This document shows, in pieces, positions 1 to 8,590 of a stretch of DNA of 64,000 nucleotides (position 1 is its first letter; every line of letters begins with the position of its first letter). The notes under the pieces were generated by a model. It was given only the letters and a program-made list of their open reading frames with translations, made no database searches and was not told the origin of the DNA. Origin of the DNA: Angustibacter sp. Root456 (GTDB lineage Bacteria; Actinomycetota; Actinomycetes; Actinomycetales; Angustibacteraceae); assembly GCF_001426435.1 (NCBI RefSeq), contig NZ_LMER01000015.1, forward strand, positions 131,488-195,487. The letters are read 5' to 3'. The translations under genes and the position numbers were made by a program.

Positions 1-958
1 CGGTGCAGATCTCCTCGAGCTGCTCCCACGTCAGGCCGCTCGTCCACTGCGCGATGAGCTCGTCGAGCTCGACCTGGCGCATGCCGCGTCCGGTGTGGGT
101 GGCGAAGTCGGGGTCGACCGCCAGCTCCGGACGGCCCATGGCCTTGGCCAACCGGGCGAAGACGGTGTCCTGGTTGGCGGCGACGAGCGCCATGAGGCCG
201 TCGGCCGTCGGGTAGACGTTGGACGGTGCGACGTCCGGCAGGGTCGGGCCGGTGCGCTCGCGGACGTAGCCGCCGATCTGGTACTCGGGCACCAGCGACT
301 CCATCACCGCGAGCACTGCCTCGAAGATCGCCGAGTCGACGACCTGGCCTCGGCCGGTCCGCGAGCGCTCGTACAGCGCCGAGATCGCGCCCAGGGCCGC
401 GAAGGTGGCGGCGAGGGTGTCCCCGATCGAGATGCCGACCCGGCTCGGCGGTGCGGACGGGTCGCCGACGACGTACCGCAGGCCGCCCATCGCCTCACCG
501 ATGCTGCCGTAGCCGGCCCGCGTGGCGTAGGGGCCGCTCTGGCCGTAGCCGGTGACGCGCACGAGCACCAGGCCGGGGTTCTGCGCTGAGAGCGTCTCGT
601 AGTCCAGTCCCCAGCGCTCGAGCGTCCCGGGCCGGAAGTTCTCGATCACCACGTCGGCCTCCGCCGCGAGGGTGCGGAGCACCTCCTGCCCCTCGGGGCG
701 GCGCAGGTCGAGCCCTACCGAGCGCTTGTTGCGCCCGACGACCGACCACCACAGCGACTTGCCGTGGGGCTTCTCCCGACCCCACTGCCGCATCGGGTCG
801 CCCGTGCGCGGGTCCTCGATCTTGATGACGTCAGCGCCGAAGTCCCCGAGCAGCTGGCCGCAGAACGGGCCCGCGAGCAGCTGCCCGAGCTCGATGACCC
901 GGATGCCGCTGAGAGGGCCGCCGGACGGCTCACCCGCATGACTGTGGTGATCTTGCAT
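1..958 (-). CDS. CaiB/BaiF family CoA-transferase (3' end outside window)
   Basis: The window holds the first 319 codons; the C-terminus lies beyond the left edge. The family moves CoA between acids (formyl-, carnitine-, succinyl-CoA types) or racemises methylacyl-CoA; the substrate cannot be told from sequence. Seen: an opening GIRVIELGQLLAGPFCGQLL near residues 18-37, ADVIKIEDP at 42-50, and the GDTLAATFAALG segment at 179-190, in which D180 matches the catalytic aspartate of the family. Translation probably starts at the ATG at 958, giving a short histidine-containing N-terminal tail (MQDHHSHAGE). The gene lies 69 nt downstream of truA on the same strand, but the AT-richer gap suggests its own promoter. 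Confidence 0.88.
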   Translation of the reverse strand, partial: MQDHHSHAGEPSGGPLSGIRVIELGQLLAGPFCGQLLGDFGADVIKIEDPRTGDPMRQWGREKPHGKSLWWSVVGRNKRSVGLDLRRPEGQEVLRTLAAEADVVIENFRPGTLERWGLDYETLSAQNPGLVLVRVTGYGQSGPYATRAGYGSIGEAMGGLRYVVGDPSAPPSRVGISIGDTLAATFAALGAISALYERSRTGRGQVVDSAIFEAVLAVMESLVPEYQIGGYVRERTGPTLPDVAPSNVYPTADGLMALVAANQDTVFARLAKAMGRPELAVDPDFATHTGRGMRQVELDELIAQWTSGLTWEQLEEICT

Positions 959-1027
959 GCCATCAATGGACTTTTGACGGGTATCCTCGCTCACGCGGCC
1001 ACAATTGCATACGATTTGGGGAACCGT

Positions 1028-1882
1028 CTAGAGGCTTCGCCGAGATCTCGCCTCGAGCACCCTGGTCGCAAGGTCGGCGTCCGGCGGGTAGGTGACCTCC
1101 TCCAGCGACAGGCCGTGCGGCGGCATGACCGCGACGGCGGGGTCGCGGACGCCCGCGGCCAGCACCTCGGCGGCCCAGCCCACCGGACGGCGTCCCTCGC
1201 CCACCGGCACCACGGCACCCACGAGCGCACGCACCATCGAGTGGCAGAAGGCGTCCGCCACCACCGTCGCCGCGAGCACGCCGTCGTCCAGCCGACGCCA
1301 GGAGTACTCGAGCAACGTGCGGACCGTCGTGGCGCCCTCGCGGCGCTTGCAGAACGCTGCGAAGTCGCGCAGGCCCAGCAGCTCCTGGGCGGCCGCATCC
1401 ATGGCGGCGACGTCCAGCGGCGTCTTGGTGAGCACCGTGTCGAAGCGACGCAGGGGGTCGAGCTCGGTCCGCCGGTCGCACAGGCGGTACAGGTAGCGGC
1501 GCGAGGTGGCCGCGAAGCGGGCGTCGAAGCCGGACGGGGCGAGGCGCACCGCGTGCACGACGACGTCGGACGGCAGCACGCCGGCCAGACGGGTGAGGGC
1601 GGCCAGCTCGGGCGCGCGGTCGGAACGCCCGGGGAGCGCCCACCACGCCGCCGGGTGGACGTCGGCATGGGCCACCTGGCCCCGCGCGTGCACCCCGGCG
1701 TCCGTGCGTCCGGCGACGGTGAGCCGCACCGGCTCCGGCGCGCGCAGCACCGTGGTCAGCGCTCGCGACAGCTCGCTCTCGACCGTGCGGCGGCCGGGCT
1801 GGGCGGCCCAGCCGGAGAACGCCGTCCCGTCGTAGGCCAGGTCGAGCCGCAGCCGCAGCAGGCCGGCGTCCTGGTCGCTCAC
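1028..1882 (-). CDS. truA: tRNA pseudouridine(38-40) synthase TruA
   Basis: The enzyme isomerises uridines 38, 39 and 40 in the tRNA anticodon arm. At 284 aa it is of normal length. The catalytic aspartate is D61 in the signature GRTDAGVHA, and the N-terminal block has YDGTAFSGW. The C-terminal [15 protein letters not shown] segment is also typical. The start is a GTG at 1882 with no Shine-Dalgarno, but a TAGCCT box lies 6 nt upstream, which suggests a leaderless message. It follows rplQ in the usual actinobacterial order but is separated from it by a strong terminator, so it is probably transcribed independently. Confidence 0.96.
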   Translation of the reverse strand: MSDQDAGLLRLRLDLAYDGTAFSGWAAQPGRRTVESELSRALTTVLRAPEPVRLTVAGRTDAGVHARGQVAHADVHPAAWWALPGRSDRAPELAALTRLAGVLPSDVVVHAVRLAPSGFDARFAATSRRYLYRLCDRRTELDPLRRFDTVLTKTPLDVAAMDAAAQELLGLRDFAAFCKRREGATTVRTLLEYSWRRLDDGVLAATVVADAFCHSMVRALVGAVVPVGEGRRPVGWAAEVLAAGVRDPAVAVMPPHGLSLEEVTYPPDADLATRVLEARSRRSL

Positions 1883-1888
1883 CCGCCC

Positions 1889-1894
1889 AGGCTA
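1889..1894 (-). promoter_or_regulatory. candidate -10 box of a leaderless truA promoter
   Basis: On the minus strand the sequence is TAGCCT, then 6 nt, then the GTG of truA. A TANNNT box at this distance puts the transcription start at or next to the start codon. No convincing -35 is seen. Confidence 0.4.
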
Positions 1895-1975
1895 CCGACG
1901 CCCTCACCCCACCCCACCCCGCGCGTGCGCTTCGGTTCCAGAGTGCACGGGTGGGCGGACCGGGGGTGAACGCGT

Positions 1976-2011
1976 GAGAGCCCGCCGTCCCTCAGGGGAC
2001 GGCGGGCTCTC
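1976..2011 (-). terminator. terminator of the infA-rplQ (alpha) operon
   Basis: A perfect 16-bp stem (arms 1976-1991 and 1996-2011, GAGAGCCCGCCGTCCC and its complement) closes a 4-nt loop, 31 nt past the rplQ stop. There is no U-tract, as is common in actinobacteria. Confidence 0.88.
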
Positions 2012-2037
2012 GGTACAGCGGGTTCTCGGTACAGCGG
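2006..2037. repeat. two tandem copies of a 16-bp unit in the rplQ 3' region
   Basis: Units 2006-2021 and 2022-2037 share CTCGGTACAGCGG and differ at one base. The first unit overlaps one arm of the rplQ terminator. It looks like a small slippage duplication. Confidence 0.7.
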
Positions 2038-2042
2038 TGCGC

Positions 2043-2780
2043 TCAGGCCTTGTCGCCCTCAGCGGACTCCTCAGCAGCAGCCTCCTCGGCGTCAGGCATG
2101 GTGCCCGGAGCCTCGAAGCCGGCCGCCTCGGCGGCCTCCTGCGTGGCGAACCAGACCTCAGCCTCAGTCTGGTCGTACCAGGGCGACTCGGGGGTGTGGT
2201 ACTTCTTCGAGTCCTCGTTGCCCTTGATGGTGAAGCCCTCGGGCGCCGAGCCGTCGGCCAGCGGGGCCGCCGAACCCTCGCCGTACGGAGCGTCCGCCTC
2301 GGCGGCCGGCGCCTCAGCCGCAGGCTCGGCCTTCGTGGCGGCGGCCTTCTTGGCGGTCGACTTCTTGGCGGCGCGCTTGGTGGCGCCCTCCGCCTCGGCA
2401 ACCGTGGCCTGCTTCGGCGACAGCGACTCACGCACCAGCTCGATCACGGCCATGGGGGCGTTGTCGCCCTTGCGCGGAGCGATCTTGGTGATCCGCGTGT
2501 AGCCACCCTGGCGCTCGGCCACGTCGGGGGCGATCTCGGTGAACAGGCGGTGCACGACGCTCTTGTCGCTGATCACCGCGAGCACACGACGTCGGGCGTG
2601 CAGGTCACCGCGCTTGGCGAACGTCACCAGGCGCTCGGCGAGCGGACGCAGCCGCTTGGCCTTGGCCTGGGTCGTCGTGATGCGGTCGTGCTCGAAGAGC
2701 GCCTGGGCCAGGTTGGCCAGGATGAGCCGCTCGTGCGCCGGGCCGCCGCCGAGGCGCGGGCCCTTCGTGGGCGTGGGCAT
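2043..2780 (-). CDS. rplQ: 50S ribosomal protein L17, long C-terminal extension
   Basis: Residues 1-120 are a standard L17 ([19 protein letters not shown], then [17 protein letters not shown]), which sits at the exit-tunnel side of the large subunit. The protein runs on to 245 aa, about twice the E. coli length. The extra part is an Ala/Lys/Glu-rich linker (121-180), a small module at about 182-223 with [24 protein letters not shown] and AAEAAGF, and an acidic tail. Similar GN...YH...W...WF...AAGF modules occur at the ends of several actinobacterial proteins (the 'sunset'-type domain, from memory). It is the last gene of the operon, 45 nt after rpoA. Confidence 0.96.
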   Translation of the reverse strand: MPTPTKGPRLGGGPAHERLILANLAQALFEHDRITTTQAKAKRLRPLAERLVTFAKRGDLHARRRVLAVISDKSVVHRLFTEIAPDVAERQGGYTRITKIAPRKGDNAPMAVIELVRESLSPKQATVAEAEGATKRAAKKSTAKKAAATKAEPAAEAPAAEADAPYGEGSAAPLADGSAPEGFTIKGNEDSKKYHTPESPWYDQTEAEVWFATQEAAEAAGFEAPGTMPDAEEAAAEESAEGDKA

Positions 2781-2825
2781 GGTGGTCGATCTCCTACCGG
2801 TCGGTCAGGGGTCAGGTCAGGGGTC

Positions 2826-3842
2826 TCAGTACTGCTCGTCCTCGGCGAACGCGGCGTCGTCGTCGGCGCCGTACGCCTCGACGGCAGCGGCCGGGTCGAA
2901 GCCGGGCGGGCTGTCCTTGAGCTGCAGCCCCATGCCGACGAGCTTGGCCTTGACCTCGTCGATCGACTTGGCGCCGAAGTTGCGGATGTCGAGCAGGTCG
3001 GCCTCGCTGCGCCCCACGAGCTCACCCACGGTGTGGATGCCCTCGCGCTTGAGGCAGTTGTAGGACCGCACCGTGAGGTCGAGCTCCTCGATCGGCAGCG
3101 CGAGGTCGGCGGCCAGGGCGGCGTCGGTGGGCGACGGGCCCATGTCGATGCCCTCGGCCTCGACGTTCAGCTCGCGGGCCAGGCCGAACAGCTCGACCAG
3201 CGTCTTGCCCGCGGACGCCATGGCGTCGCGCGGCGCGATGCTGTTCTTGGTCTCGACGTCGACCACGAGGCGGTCGAAGTCGGTGCGCTGCTCGACGCGG
3301 GTGGCCTCGACCTTGTAGGTCACCTTGAGCACCGGAGAGTAGATGGAGTCGACCGGGATGCGGCCGATCTCGGCGTCCCCGGACTTGTTCTGCTGCGCCG
3401 AGACGTAGCCACGGCCGCGCTCGACGGTGAGCTCCATCTCGAGCTTGCCCTTGGCGTTCAGCGTGGCGATGTGCAGGTCCGCGTTGTGGATCTCGACGCC
3501 CGCCGGCGGGGCGATGTCGGCCGCCGTGACGGCGCCCGGCCCCTGCTTGCGCAGGTACATCACGACCGGCTCGTCGTGCTCGCTGGAGACGACGAGCGAC
3601 TTGATGTTCAGGATGATCTCGGTGACGTCCTCCTTGACACCGGGGATCGTCGAGAACTCGTGCAGCACGCCGTCGATGCGGATGCTGGTGACCGCCGCGC
3701 CCGGGATGGACGACAGCAGCGTGCGGCGAAGGGAGTTGCCGAGGGTGTAGCCGAAGCCGGGCTCCAGAGGCTCGATGACGAACCGCGAGCGCGCGTCGTC
3801 GACCTTCTCCTCGGTGAGCTGGGGGCGCTGTGCGATGAGCAC
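2826..3842 (-). CDS. rpoA: RNA polymerase alpha subunit
   Basis: Scaffold subunit for RNA polymerase assembly; 338 aa, close to other actinobacterial alphas. The N-terminal domain carries [20 protein letters not shown] and the dimer and beta-contact regions. The C-terminal domain (about 245-310) has [15 protein letters not shown] and [16 protein letters not shown], which bind UP elements and activators. I chose the GTG at 3842 (VLIAQRP...) because GAAAGGAAG lies 7 nt before it and homologues start there; the open frame continues to 3896 without support. The tail is acidic ([12 protein letters not shown]). Confidence 0.97.
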   Translation of the reverse strand: MLIAQRPQLTEEKVDDARSRFVIEPLEPGFGYTLGNSLRRTLLSSIPGAAVTSIRIDGVLHEFSTIPGVKEDVTEIILNIKSLVVSSEHDEPVVMYLRKQGPGAVTAADIAPPAGVEIHNADLHIATLNAKGKLEMELTVERGRGYVSAQQNKSGDAEIGRIPVDSIYSPVLKVTYKVEATRVEQRTDFDRLVVDVETKNSIAPRDAMASAGKTLVELFGLARELNVEAEGIDMGPSPTDAALAADLALPIEELDLTVRSYNCLKREGIHTVGELVGRSEADLLDIRNFGAKSIDEVKAKLVGMGLQLKDSPPGFDPAAAVEAYGADDDAAFAEDEQY

Positions 3843-3930
3843 TGTGGTTCTTCCTTTCGACGGGTGCCCGCTATATGACACCTCGTGAACGCCCACCCGG
3901 GCTCGGTCCGCCGGGCGGGTGGTGCCGGAC

Positions 3931-3960
3931 GCCGGCCCGCACCCGTGGGTGCGAGCCGGC
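3931..3960 (-). other. strong hairpin in the rpsD-rpoA spacer
   Basis: GCCGGC, CC, GCACCC, GT, GGGTGCG, A, GCCGGC folds into a nearly continuous stem. It has no U-tract. It may act as an attenuator or processing signal between rpsD and rpoA; that role is inferred. Confidence 0.55.
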
Positions 3961-3964
3961 CCGG

Positions 3965-4023
3965 CGGTGGATCAGTGGTGCGGTGGATCAGTGGTGCGGT
4001 GGATCAGTGGTGCGGTGGATCAG
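3965..4023. repeat. 16-bp tandem repeat (3.7 copies) covering the rpsD stop codon
   Basis: Three identical units CGGTGGATCAGTGGTG at 3965-3980, 3981-3996 and 3997-4012, then 11 nt of a fourth to 4023. The rpsD stop (4020-4022) lies in the partial copy, so the repeat appears to have grown from the end of the gene into its 3' region. On the minus strand each unit carries a TGA. Confidence 0.9.
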
Positions 4024-4649
4024 TTCTTCGAGTACAGCTCGACGATGAGCTGCTCCTGCACCGGCGTGTCGATGACCTGACGCGCGGGCAGGGAGTGCAC
4101 GAGGATGCGCAGCTGGGTCGGGATCGACTCCAGCCAGGCGGGAACGGTGCGCTCGCCAGCCTCCGCACGGGCGACGACGAACGGCGTCAGCTCGTGGGAG
4201 CGCTCACGGACCTCGATGATGTCCTTCTCGCGCACGCGGTAGGACGGGATGTCGACCTTCACGCCGTTGACGGTCAGGTGACCGTGACGCACGAGCTGGC
4301 GAGCCATGTCGCGGGACTTGGCGAAGCCGGCCCGGTACACGACGTTGTCGAGACGGGTCTCGAGGATGCGCAGCAGGTTCTCACCGGTCTTGCCGGTGGT
4401 GCGGTGCGCCTCCTCGTAGTAGCCGCGGAACTGCTTCTCGAGGACGCCGTAGATGCGCGCAGCCTTCTGCTTCTCACGCATCTGCAGCAGGTACTCGGAC
4501 TCCTTGGTGCGAGCGCGACCGTGCATACCCGGGGGGTACGGACGGATCTCGATCGGGCACTTCGGCCCGTCGCACTTGGAGCCCTTGAGGAAGAGCTTCA
4601 TCTTCTCTCGACGGCAGCGCTTGCAGTCTGCGCCGGTGTAACGCGCCAT
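4020..4649 (-). CDS. rpsD: 30S ribosomal protein S4
   Basis: Primary 16S rRNA-binding assembly protein, 209 aa. It is a zinc-type S4, with cysteines C9, C12, C26 and C31 in ADCKRC...KCDGPKC. The S4 RNA-binding domain begins at about residue 95 ([33 protein letters not shown]). It lies between rpsK and rpoA as usual. In many bacteria S4 represses this operon by binding its leader; no such site is recognisable here. The gene ends inside a 16-bp tandem repeat. Confidence 0.97.
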   Translation of the reverse strand: MARYTGADCKRCRREKMKLFLKGSKCDGPKCPIEIRPYPPGMHGRARTKESEYLLQMREKQKAARIYGVLEKQFRGYYEEAHRTTGKTGENLLRILETRLDNVVYRAGFAKSRDMARQLVRHGHLTVNGVKVDIPSYRVREKDIIEVRERSHELTPFVVARAEAGERTVPAWLESIPTQLRILVHSLPARQVIDTPVQEQLIVELYSKN

Positions 4650-4698
4650 GTGGCTGGTTCTCCTTGAAGTAAGGCGCTAGCAGGTTCGGGGGCGCAGC

Positions 4699-5103
4699 TC
4701 AGACGCGGCGGCGCTTGGGGGGGCGGACGCCGTTGTGCGGCACCGGGGTGACGTCCGAGATCGAGCCCACCTCGAGGCCGGTGGCCGTGAGGGAGCGGAT
4801 GGCCGTCTCGCGCCCGGAGCCCGGGCCCTTGACGAACACGTCGACCTTGCGCATGCCGTGCTCCATCGCGCGGCGCGCAGCGGCCTCAGCGGCCATCTGC
4901 GCCGCGAACGGCGTCGACTTGCGCGAGCCCTTGAAGCCGACCTGGCCGGCCGAGGCCCACGAGATCACGGCCCCGGTGGGGTCGGTGATCGAGACGATGG
5001 TGTTGTTGAACGTGCTCTTGATGTGAGCGTGCCCGTGGGCGACGTTCTTCTTTTCCTTGCGGCGCACCTTCTTGGCGCCCGCCTGACGGCCCTTAGGAGG
5101 CAT
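4699..5103 (-). CDS. rpsK: 30S ribosomal protein S11
   Basis: Platform protein contacting 16S rRNA and S7 near the E site; 134 aa, normal length. Conserved blocks include [23 protein letters not shown] and [13 protein letters not shown], and the basic tail ends PPKRRRV. The ATG at 5103 follows TAGGAGTAACCAGCAG, which supplies a ribosome-binding site. The gene lies 61 nt after rpsM; that spacer holds a small GC-rich hairpin (5136-5155). Confidence 0.97.
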   Translation of the reverse strand: MPPKGRQAGAKKVRRKEKKNVAHGHAHIKSTFNNTIVSITDPTGAVISWASAGQVGFKGSRKSTPFAAQMAAEAAARRAMEHGMRKVDVFVKGPGSGRETAIRSLTATGLEVGSISDVTPVPHNGVRPPKRRRV

Positions 5104-5164
5104 CTGCTGGTTACTCCTACGTTCGAGGGGTGGTCCCGCGCGTGCTCACGCGCGGAAGGGGCTG

Positions 5165-5545
5165 CTACTTGCGGCCGGCCTTCTTCTTGCCGGCCACCGT
5201 GCGCTTGGGCCCCTTGCGGGTGCGCGCGTTGGTCTTGGTGCGCTGGCCGCGCACCGGAAGGCCGCGGCGGTGCCGCAGCCCCTCGTAGCTGCCGATCTCG
5301 ACCTTGCGGCGGATGTCGGCAGCGACCTCGCGACGCAGGTCGCCCTCGAGCTGGTAGCTCGCCTCGAGGTAGTCACGCAGCTTGACGAGGTCCTCGTCGG
5401 ACAGATCGCGCACGCGGACGTCGGGGCTGACCCCGGTGGCCGCGAGCGTCTGCTGGGCGCGGGTGCGCCCGACGCCGAAGATGTACGTGAGCGCGATCTC
5501 GACGCGCTTTTCGCGCGGGAGGTCGACGCCGATCAGACGTGCCAT
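5165..5545 (-). CDS. rpsM: 30S ribosomal protein S13
   Basis: Head protein bridging to the large subunit and touching P-site tRNA; 126 aa. The start is the ATG of [24 protein letters not shown] at 5545; the frame is open for about 100 more codons upstream but those do not resemble any S13. The helix-two-turn-helix segment is followed by [19 protein letters not shown] and a lysine-rich tail (AGKKKAGRK) that reaches the decoding centre. Confidence 0.97.
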   Translation of the reverse strand: MARLIGVDLPREKRVEIALTYIFGVGRTRAQQTLAATGVSPDVRVRDLSDEDLVKLRDYLEASYQLEGDLRREVAADIRRKVEIGSYEGLRHRRGLPVRGQRTKTNARTRKGPKRTVAGKKKAGRK

Positions 5546-5633
5546 GTGGCCGTGTCTCCAGATCTTGGTCTGCGGAGGTCTGGTGCAGCATCGGTCCGCA
5601 CTCACTGATCCGCTGGTGAGCTCGTGGTGCGGT

Positions 5634-5654
5634 CCCCGGCCTCCGCGGCCGGGG
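5634..5654 (-). other. hairpin in the 221-nt rpmJ-rpsM spacer
   Basis: CCCCGGCC, five-base loop, GGCCGGGG. The spacer (5546-5766) holds no gene that I can see; this stem is its only clear structure. Confidence 0.45.
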
Positions 5655-5766
5655 GTGGCGTCCGAGGCGCGCGCGAGCTGGCTCGTGCTGGCCTCGGGGT
5701 CGGATGCTGCGGCTGTCGTGTCGTTCGGTCGTGAAGTCCTGCTGGTCGTGCGGTGCGGTGCTCTGA

Positions 5767-5880
5767 TCAGCCCTGGCGCTGCTTGTGGCGCAGGTTCTCG
5801 CAGATCACCATGACCCGTCCGTTGCGGCGGATCACCTTGCACTTGTCGCAGATCTTCTTGACGCTCGGCTTGACCTTCAT
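5767..5880 (-). CDS. rpmJ: 50S ribosomal protein L36
   Basis: A 37-residue protein starting [14 protein letters not shown], too short for many gene finders. Zinc ligands C11, C14, C27 and H32 are all present, so this is the zinc-binding form. It sits between infA and rpsM, the conserved position in actinobacteria and many other bacteria. Known role: stabilises 23S rRNA helices near the peptidyl-transferase side of the large subunit. Confidence 0.96.
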   Translation of the reverse strand: MKVKPSVKKICDKCKVIRRNGRVMVICENLRHKQRQG

Positions 5881-5958
5881 CGCCCTGCTGTCTGCTCGTG
5901 GTGGTCGGTGGTCATGGTCGTGCTGGAATGCGGTGGTGCCTGACGTGGTGAAGCGACC

Positions 5959-6180
5959 TCAGCGGTACCGGAAGACGATCCGGCCGCGGGTGAGGTCATA
6001 GGGACTGAGCTCGACGACGACGCGGTCCTCGGGGAGGATCCGGATGTAGTGCTGCCGCATCTTCCCAGAGATGTGCGCCAGCACCTTGTGACCGTTGGTG
6101 AGCTCCACGCGGAACATCGCGTTGGGCAGAGCCTCAACGATCGTGCCCTCGATCTCGATGACGCCGTCCTTCTTCGCCAT
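5959..6180 (-). CDS. infA: translation initiation factor IF-1
   Basis: A single OB-fold S1 domain of 73 aa ([27 protein letters not shown]...[35 protein letters not shown]), full length. It occupies the ribosomal A site during initiation and assists IF-2 and IF-3. It heads the alpha operon here. In many actinobacteria map lies directly upstream; in this genome the six-gene MauA-like operon is inserted between map and infA. Confidence 0.97.
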   Translation of the reverse strand: MAKKDGVIEIEGTIVEALPNAMFRVELTNGHKVLAHISGKMRQHYIRILPEDRVVVELSPYDLTRGRIVFRYR

Positions 6181-6312
6181 GTCCTCCGCATTCCGTCGGT
6201 GACCGACCCCCGGTGGGCCGGTCGTCGTGGCGCACGTGTGACAGCGTCCTCATGCCGCCAGAACCAGCCGCGGGACGGGGCGAGGACGGAAGTGCTCGTG
6301 AGCCGACACAGC

Positions 6313-6342
6313 AGAATACGTCAGATCGTGCTCGGACCCCAA
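6313..6342 (-). promoter_or_regulatory. candidate promoter of the infA-rpmJ-rpsM operon
   Basis: On the minus strand TTGGGG (6337-6342), 18 nt, TATTCT (6313-6318). The -10 fits well and the -35 poorly. It lies 132 nt upstream of infA, in a 197-nt gap with no gene. Confidence 0.4.
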
Positions 6343-6377
6343 ATGCGGGTCGAGCGGGTCGTGCTCAGCGGGCTCGC

Positions 6378-8096
6378 TCAGGCGGTGAGGAGTCCGCCCT
6401 CGAAGCGCTGGTGCTGGCTGCCGTCGGACGCCACCACGGTGTCCTCGAGCGGGTAACCCCAGCGACCGGACGCGCCACCGTCGGCCGCCCACGCCGTCAG
6501 CACCCGCCCGCGCACGACCCAGGGGGTGTCGCCCGCTGCCCACCACAGCTGGCCGCGCTCGAAGCGCTGGCCGTGGCCGGACCGCACCTCGTCGCTCTGC
6601 GCCCGCACCGGGTAGCCCAGGACGCCGCGCTCACGGTCGAGCGCCAGCCAGCGCCGGTACGCCGGCCCGAACACGTGGGTCGTCGCCGAGCTCGCGGTGT
6701 CGGCCAGCGCGCCGTCCTCGAACAGCTGCAGCCAGGACGAGCCCGACACCTGCAGGTCGGACACCGGGTAGCCGAGCACCCCCTTCTCGCGCCCGAGCGC
6801 GCTCCAGCGCCCGAACTGCCACGCCCACACCACGCAGGTCGTCGAGCTCGGCGTGTCCGCCAGGGCACCGTGCTCGAACAGCTGGAGCCACTTCGAGCCG
6901 TCGACCACCAGGTTCGACACCGGGTAGCCGAGCCCGCCGTGCTCGCCGCCGTGCTTGCGCCACTGCGTGTACTGCCAGCCGGTGACCCGGCAGGTGACCG
7001 AGTGCGGCGTGTCCGCGACGGCGCCGCGCTGGAAGTGCTGGATCCAGTACCCACCCGGGCCCATGACACGCTCGGCCACGGGGTAGCCGAGCTGGCCCGT
7101 CTCGCGTCCCGTCGCCACCCAGGTGCGGTACGAGGCGAGGGACACCGTGTGGGTCGCCGTCTGGGGGCTGTCGGTGATGGCGCCCCCCTCGAACAGCTGG
7201 ATCCACCCCTTGCCGTCCCGCGCGGTGACCATGTCGCTGCTCGGGTAGCGCAGCACGCCCTGCGGGCCGCCCAGCTGGCGGTACCAGGTGATGGCCGTGC
7301 TGCGCACAGCCCGGGCACCAGTGGCTGACGACCAGTAGATGGCACCGTGCTGGTAGGTGACGTAGCGACCCCGGCCGTCGCCGACCGCGCGCTCGGGACC
7401 CGTCGAGACGCCGAGGGGCGACCCCTCACCGCCGAGCGCGACGTACTTGCGCGTGATGGCGCTCCAGCGCGGCAGACAGGGCGCACTGTGCTCGGCTGTC
7501 GCGTTGTCGGTGAGGGACGTCGTGGTGCAGTTGGCCCACTTGTACGGCGCGATGCAGCTGACCACGCGGCACGCCACGCCACCGCTGCAGCGCACGTGCG
7601 TGTTGCACTGGCCGTAGCGGAAGGCGTTGCAGCACACGCGCCGCTGGTCGCAGGTCGCGGACGAACCGCACTTGCAGCCGCAGCTCCAGCAGCCCTTGGA
7701 GCAGATGTTGTCGCCGGAGCAGCCGGACGTGCACTTGGAGCAGCTGGCGTTGCAGTCGACGATGTAGCGGTAGCCGCCGCCGCACCACGAGGAGTCGGCA
7801 GCCTTCCACCACCCTGCGGCGAACGTGCCGGGCGGGCAGCCGTTGACGCCCTTGTTGATCGTGCAGCACATGACCGTGTAGCCCGCGCTGCACGAGGCCG
7901 CCGGACCACACACGGTCGAGGCCGCCGTCTGCGGTGTCAGCACGTAGCCCTTGGGGTCGACGGCGAGCGCCGAGCCCACCACCGCCGTCTGCACGAGGAA
8001 CCCCCGCCGGCTGAACCGGCCCAGGCCGCGGGCGACCCGGTCGACCACCCGGGTGGCGAAGGTCGTGGCCGTGGCGGCCTCGGTCAGCGTGGTCAC
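6378..8096 (-). CDS. Tat-exported cysteine-rich protein, MauA-like domain plus seven LGFP repeats
   Basis: 572 aa. Seen: a twin-arginine signal (FSRRGFLVQTAVVGSALAV, R30-R31); a region (63-207) with 24 cysteines; then seven LGFP-type repeats (for example GVLGYPVSDL...WLQLFEDGALADT) from about 225 to the end. The cysteine region contains GCPPGT followed by WW (96-97) and resembles the methylamine dehydrogenase light chain, where CPPGT precedes the first tryptophan of the TTQ cofactor; a later W187 could match the second. Homology is likely, enzyme activity is not: no heavy chain gene is nearby. LGFP repeats are found in wall-associated actinobacterial proteins. The GTG start has AGGAGG 6 nt upstream and overlaps the previous stop (GTGA). 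Confidence 0.8.
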   Translation of the reverse strand: MTTLTEAATATTFATRVVDRVARGLGRFSRRGFLVQTAVVGSALAVDPKGYVLTPQTAASTVCGPAASCSAGYTVMCCTINKGVNGCPPGTFAAGWWKAADSSWCGGGYRYIVDCNASCSKCTSGCSGDNICSKGCWSCGCKCGSSATCDQRRVCCNAFRYGQCNTHVRCSGGVACRVVSCIAPYKWANCTTTSLTDNATAEHSAPCLPRWSAITRKYVALGGEGSPLGVSTGPERAVGDGRGRYVTYQHGAIYWSSATGARAVRSTAITWYRQLGGPQGVLRYPSSDMVTARDGKGWIQLFEGGAITDSPQTATHTVSLASYRTWVATGRETGQLGYPVAERVMGPGGYWIQHFQRGAVADTPHSVTCRVTGWQYTQWRKHGGEHGGLGYPVSNLVVDGSKWLQLFEHGALADTPSSTTCVVWAWQFGRWSALGREKGVLGYPVSDLQVSGSSWLQLFEDGALADTASSATTHVFGPAYRRWLALDRERGVLGYPVRAQSDEVRSGHGQRFERGQLWWAAGDTPWVVRGRVLTAWAADGGASGRWGYPLEDTVVASDGSQHQRFEGGLLTA

Positions 8097-8578
8097 CTCA
8101 GTCCTCCTTGGCGCAGCAGCGTCTGCTTGCTCGTGATGCGGATGCCCGCCACCAACCGTGCCGCCCGGGGCACGAGCGCCATCCGGCGCGAGTGCGCCCC
8201 GAGCACGACGTACAGGCAGAAGGCGCGTCCGCCCTCGCTGAAGAAGTGCTGCGCCGCGCTCACACCGGGGTACAGGCGCGGCATGCGGTTGGCGCTGAAC
8301 TGCGAGGGTCGCAGCACCGGGCGACCCTGCGGCTCGAACAGCCCCTGGTCGGCGACCTCGGTGCCGAAGTCCATGAGCGAGACGAACACGTCGTCGCTGC
8401 CGAGCAGGTCGATCACGCCCGAGCCGAAGTCGCCGCGCTCGGCCGGCAGGGCGCGGGTGCACGCGTGCAGCACCGGGTGCGTGACCTCCGCCGGATCGTG
8501 CGGCTCGCGCCGCGAGATCCGCGTCTCCCAGCCACCGTCCTGCGCGGCCACGGCCAAGCCGTAACGAGAGTTGCTCAT
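8093..8578 (-). CDS. unknown protein of the MauA-like operon
   Basis: 161 aa, not recognised. It has no signal peptide or membrane segment. It begins MSNSRYGLAVAAQDGGWETRIS and contains DDVFVSLMDFGTEVADQ, a PRLYPGVSAAQHFFSEGGRAFCLYVV block, and two cysteines. It ends at the GTGA overlap with the cysteine-rich protein and starts 12 nt after the membrane protein, so it is co-transcribed and probably translationally coupled. A cytoplasmic chaperone or modifier for the Tat substrate would fit, but that rests only on position. Confidence 0.75.
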   Translation of the reverse strand: MSNSRYGLAVAAQDGGWETRISRREPHDPAEVTHPVLHACTRALPAERGDFGSGVIDLLGSDDVFVSLMDFGTEVADQGLFEPQGRPVLRPSQFSANRMPRLYPGVSAAQHFFSEGGRAFCLYVVLGAHSRRMALVPRAARLVAGIRITSKQTLLRQGGLR

Positions 8579-8590
8579 GTCAGCTCCACC

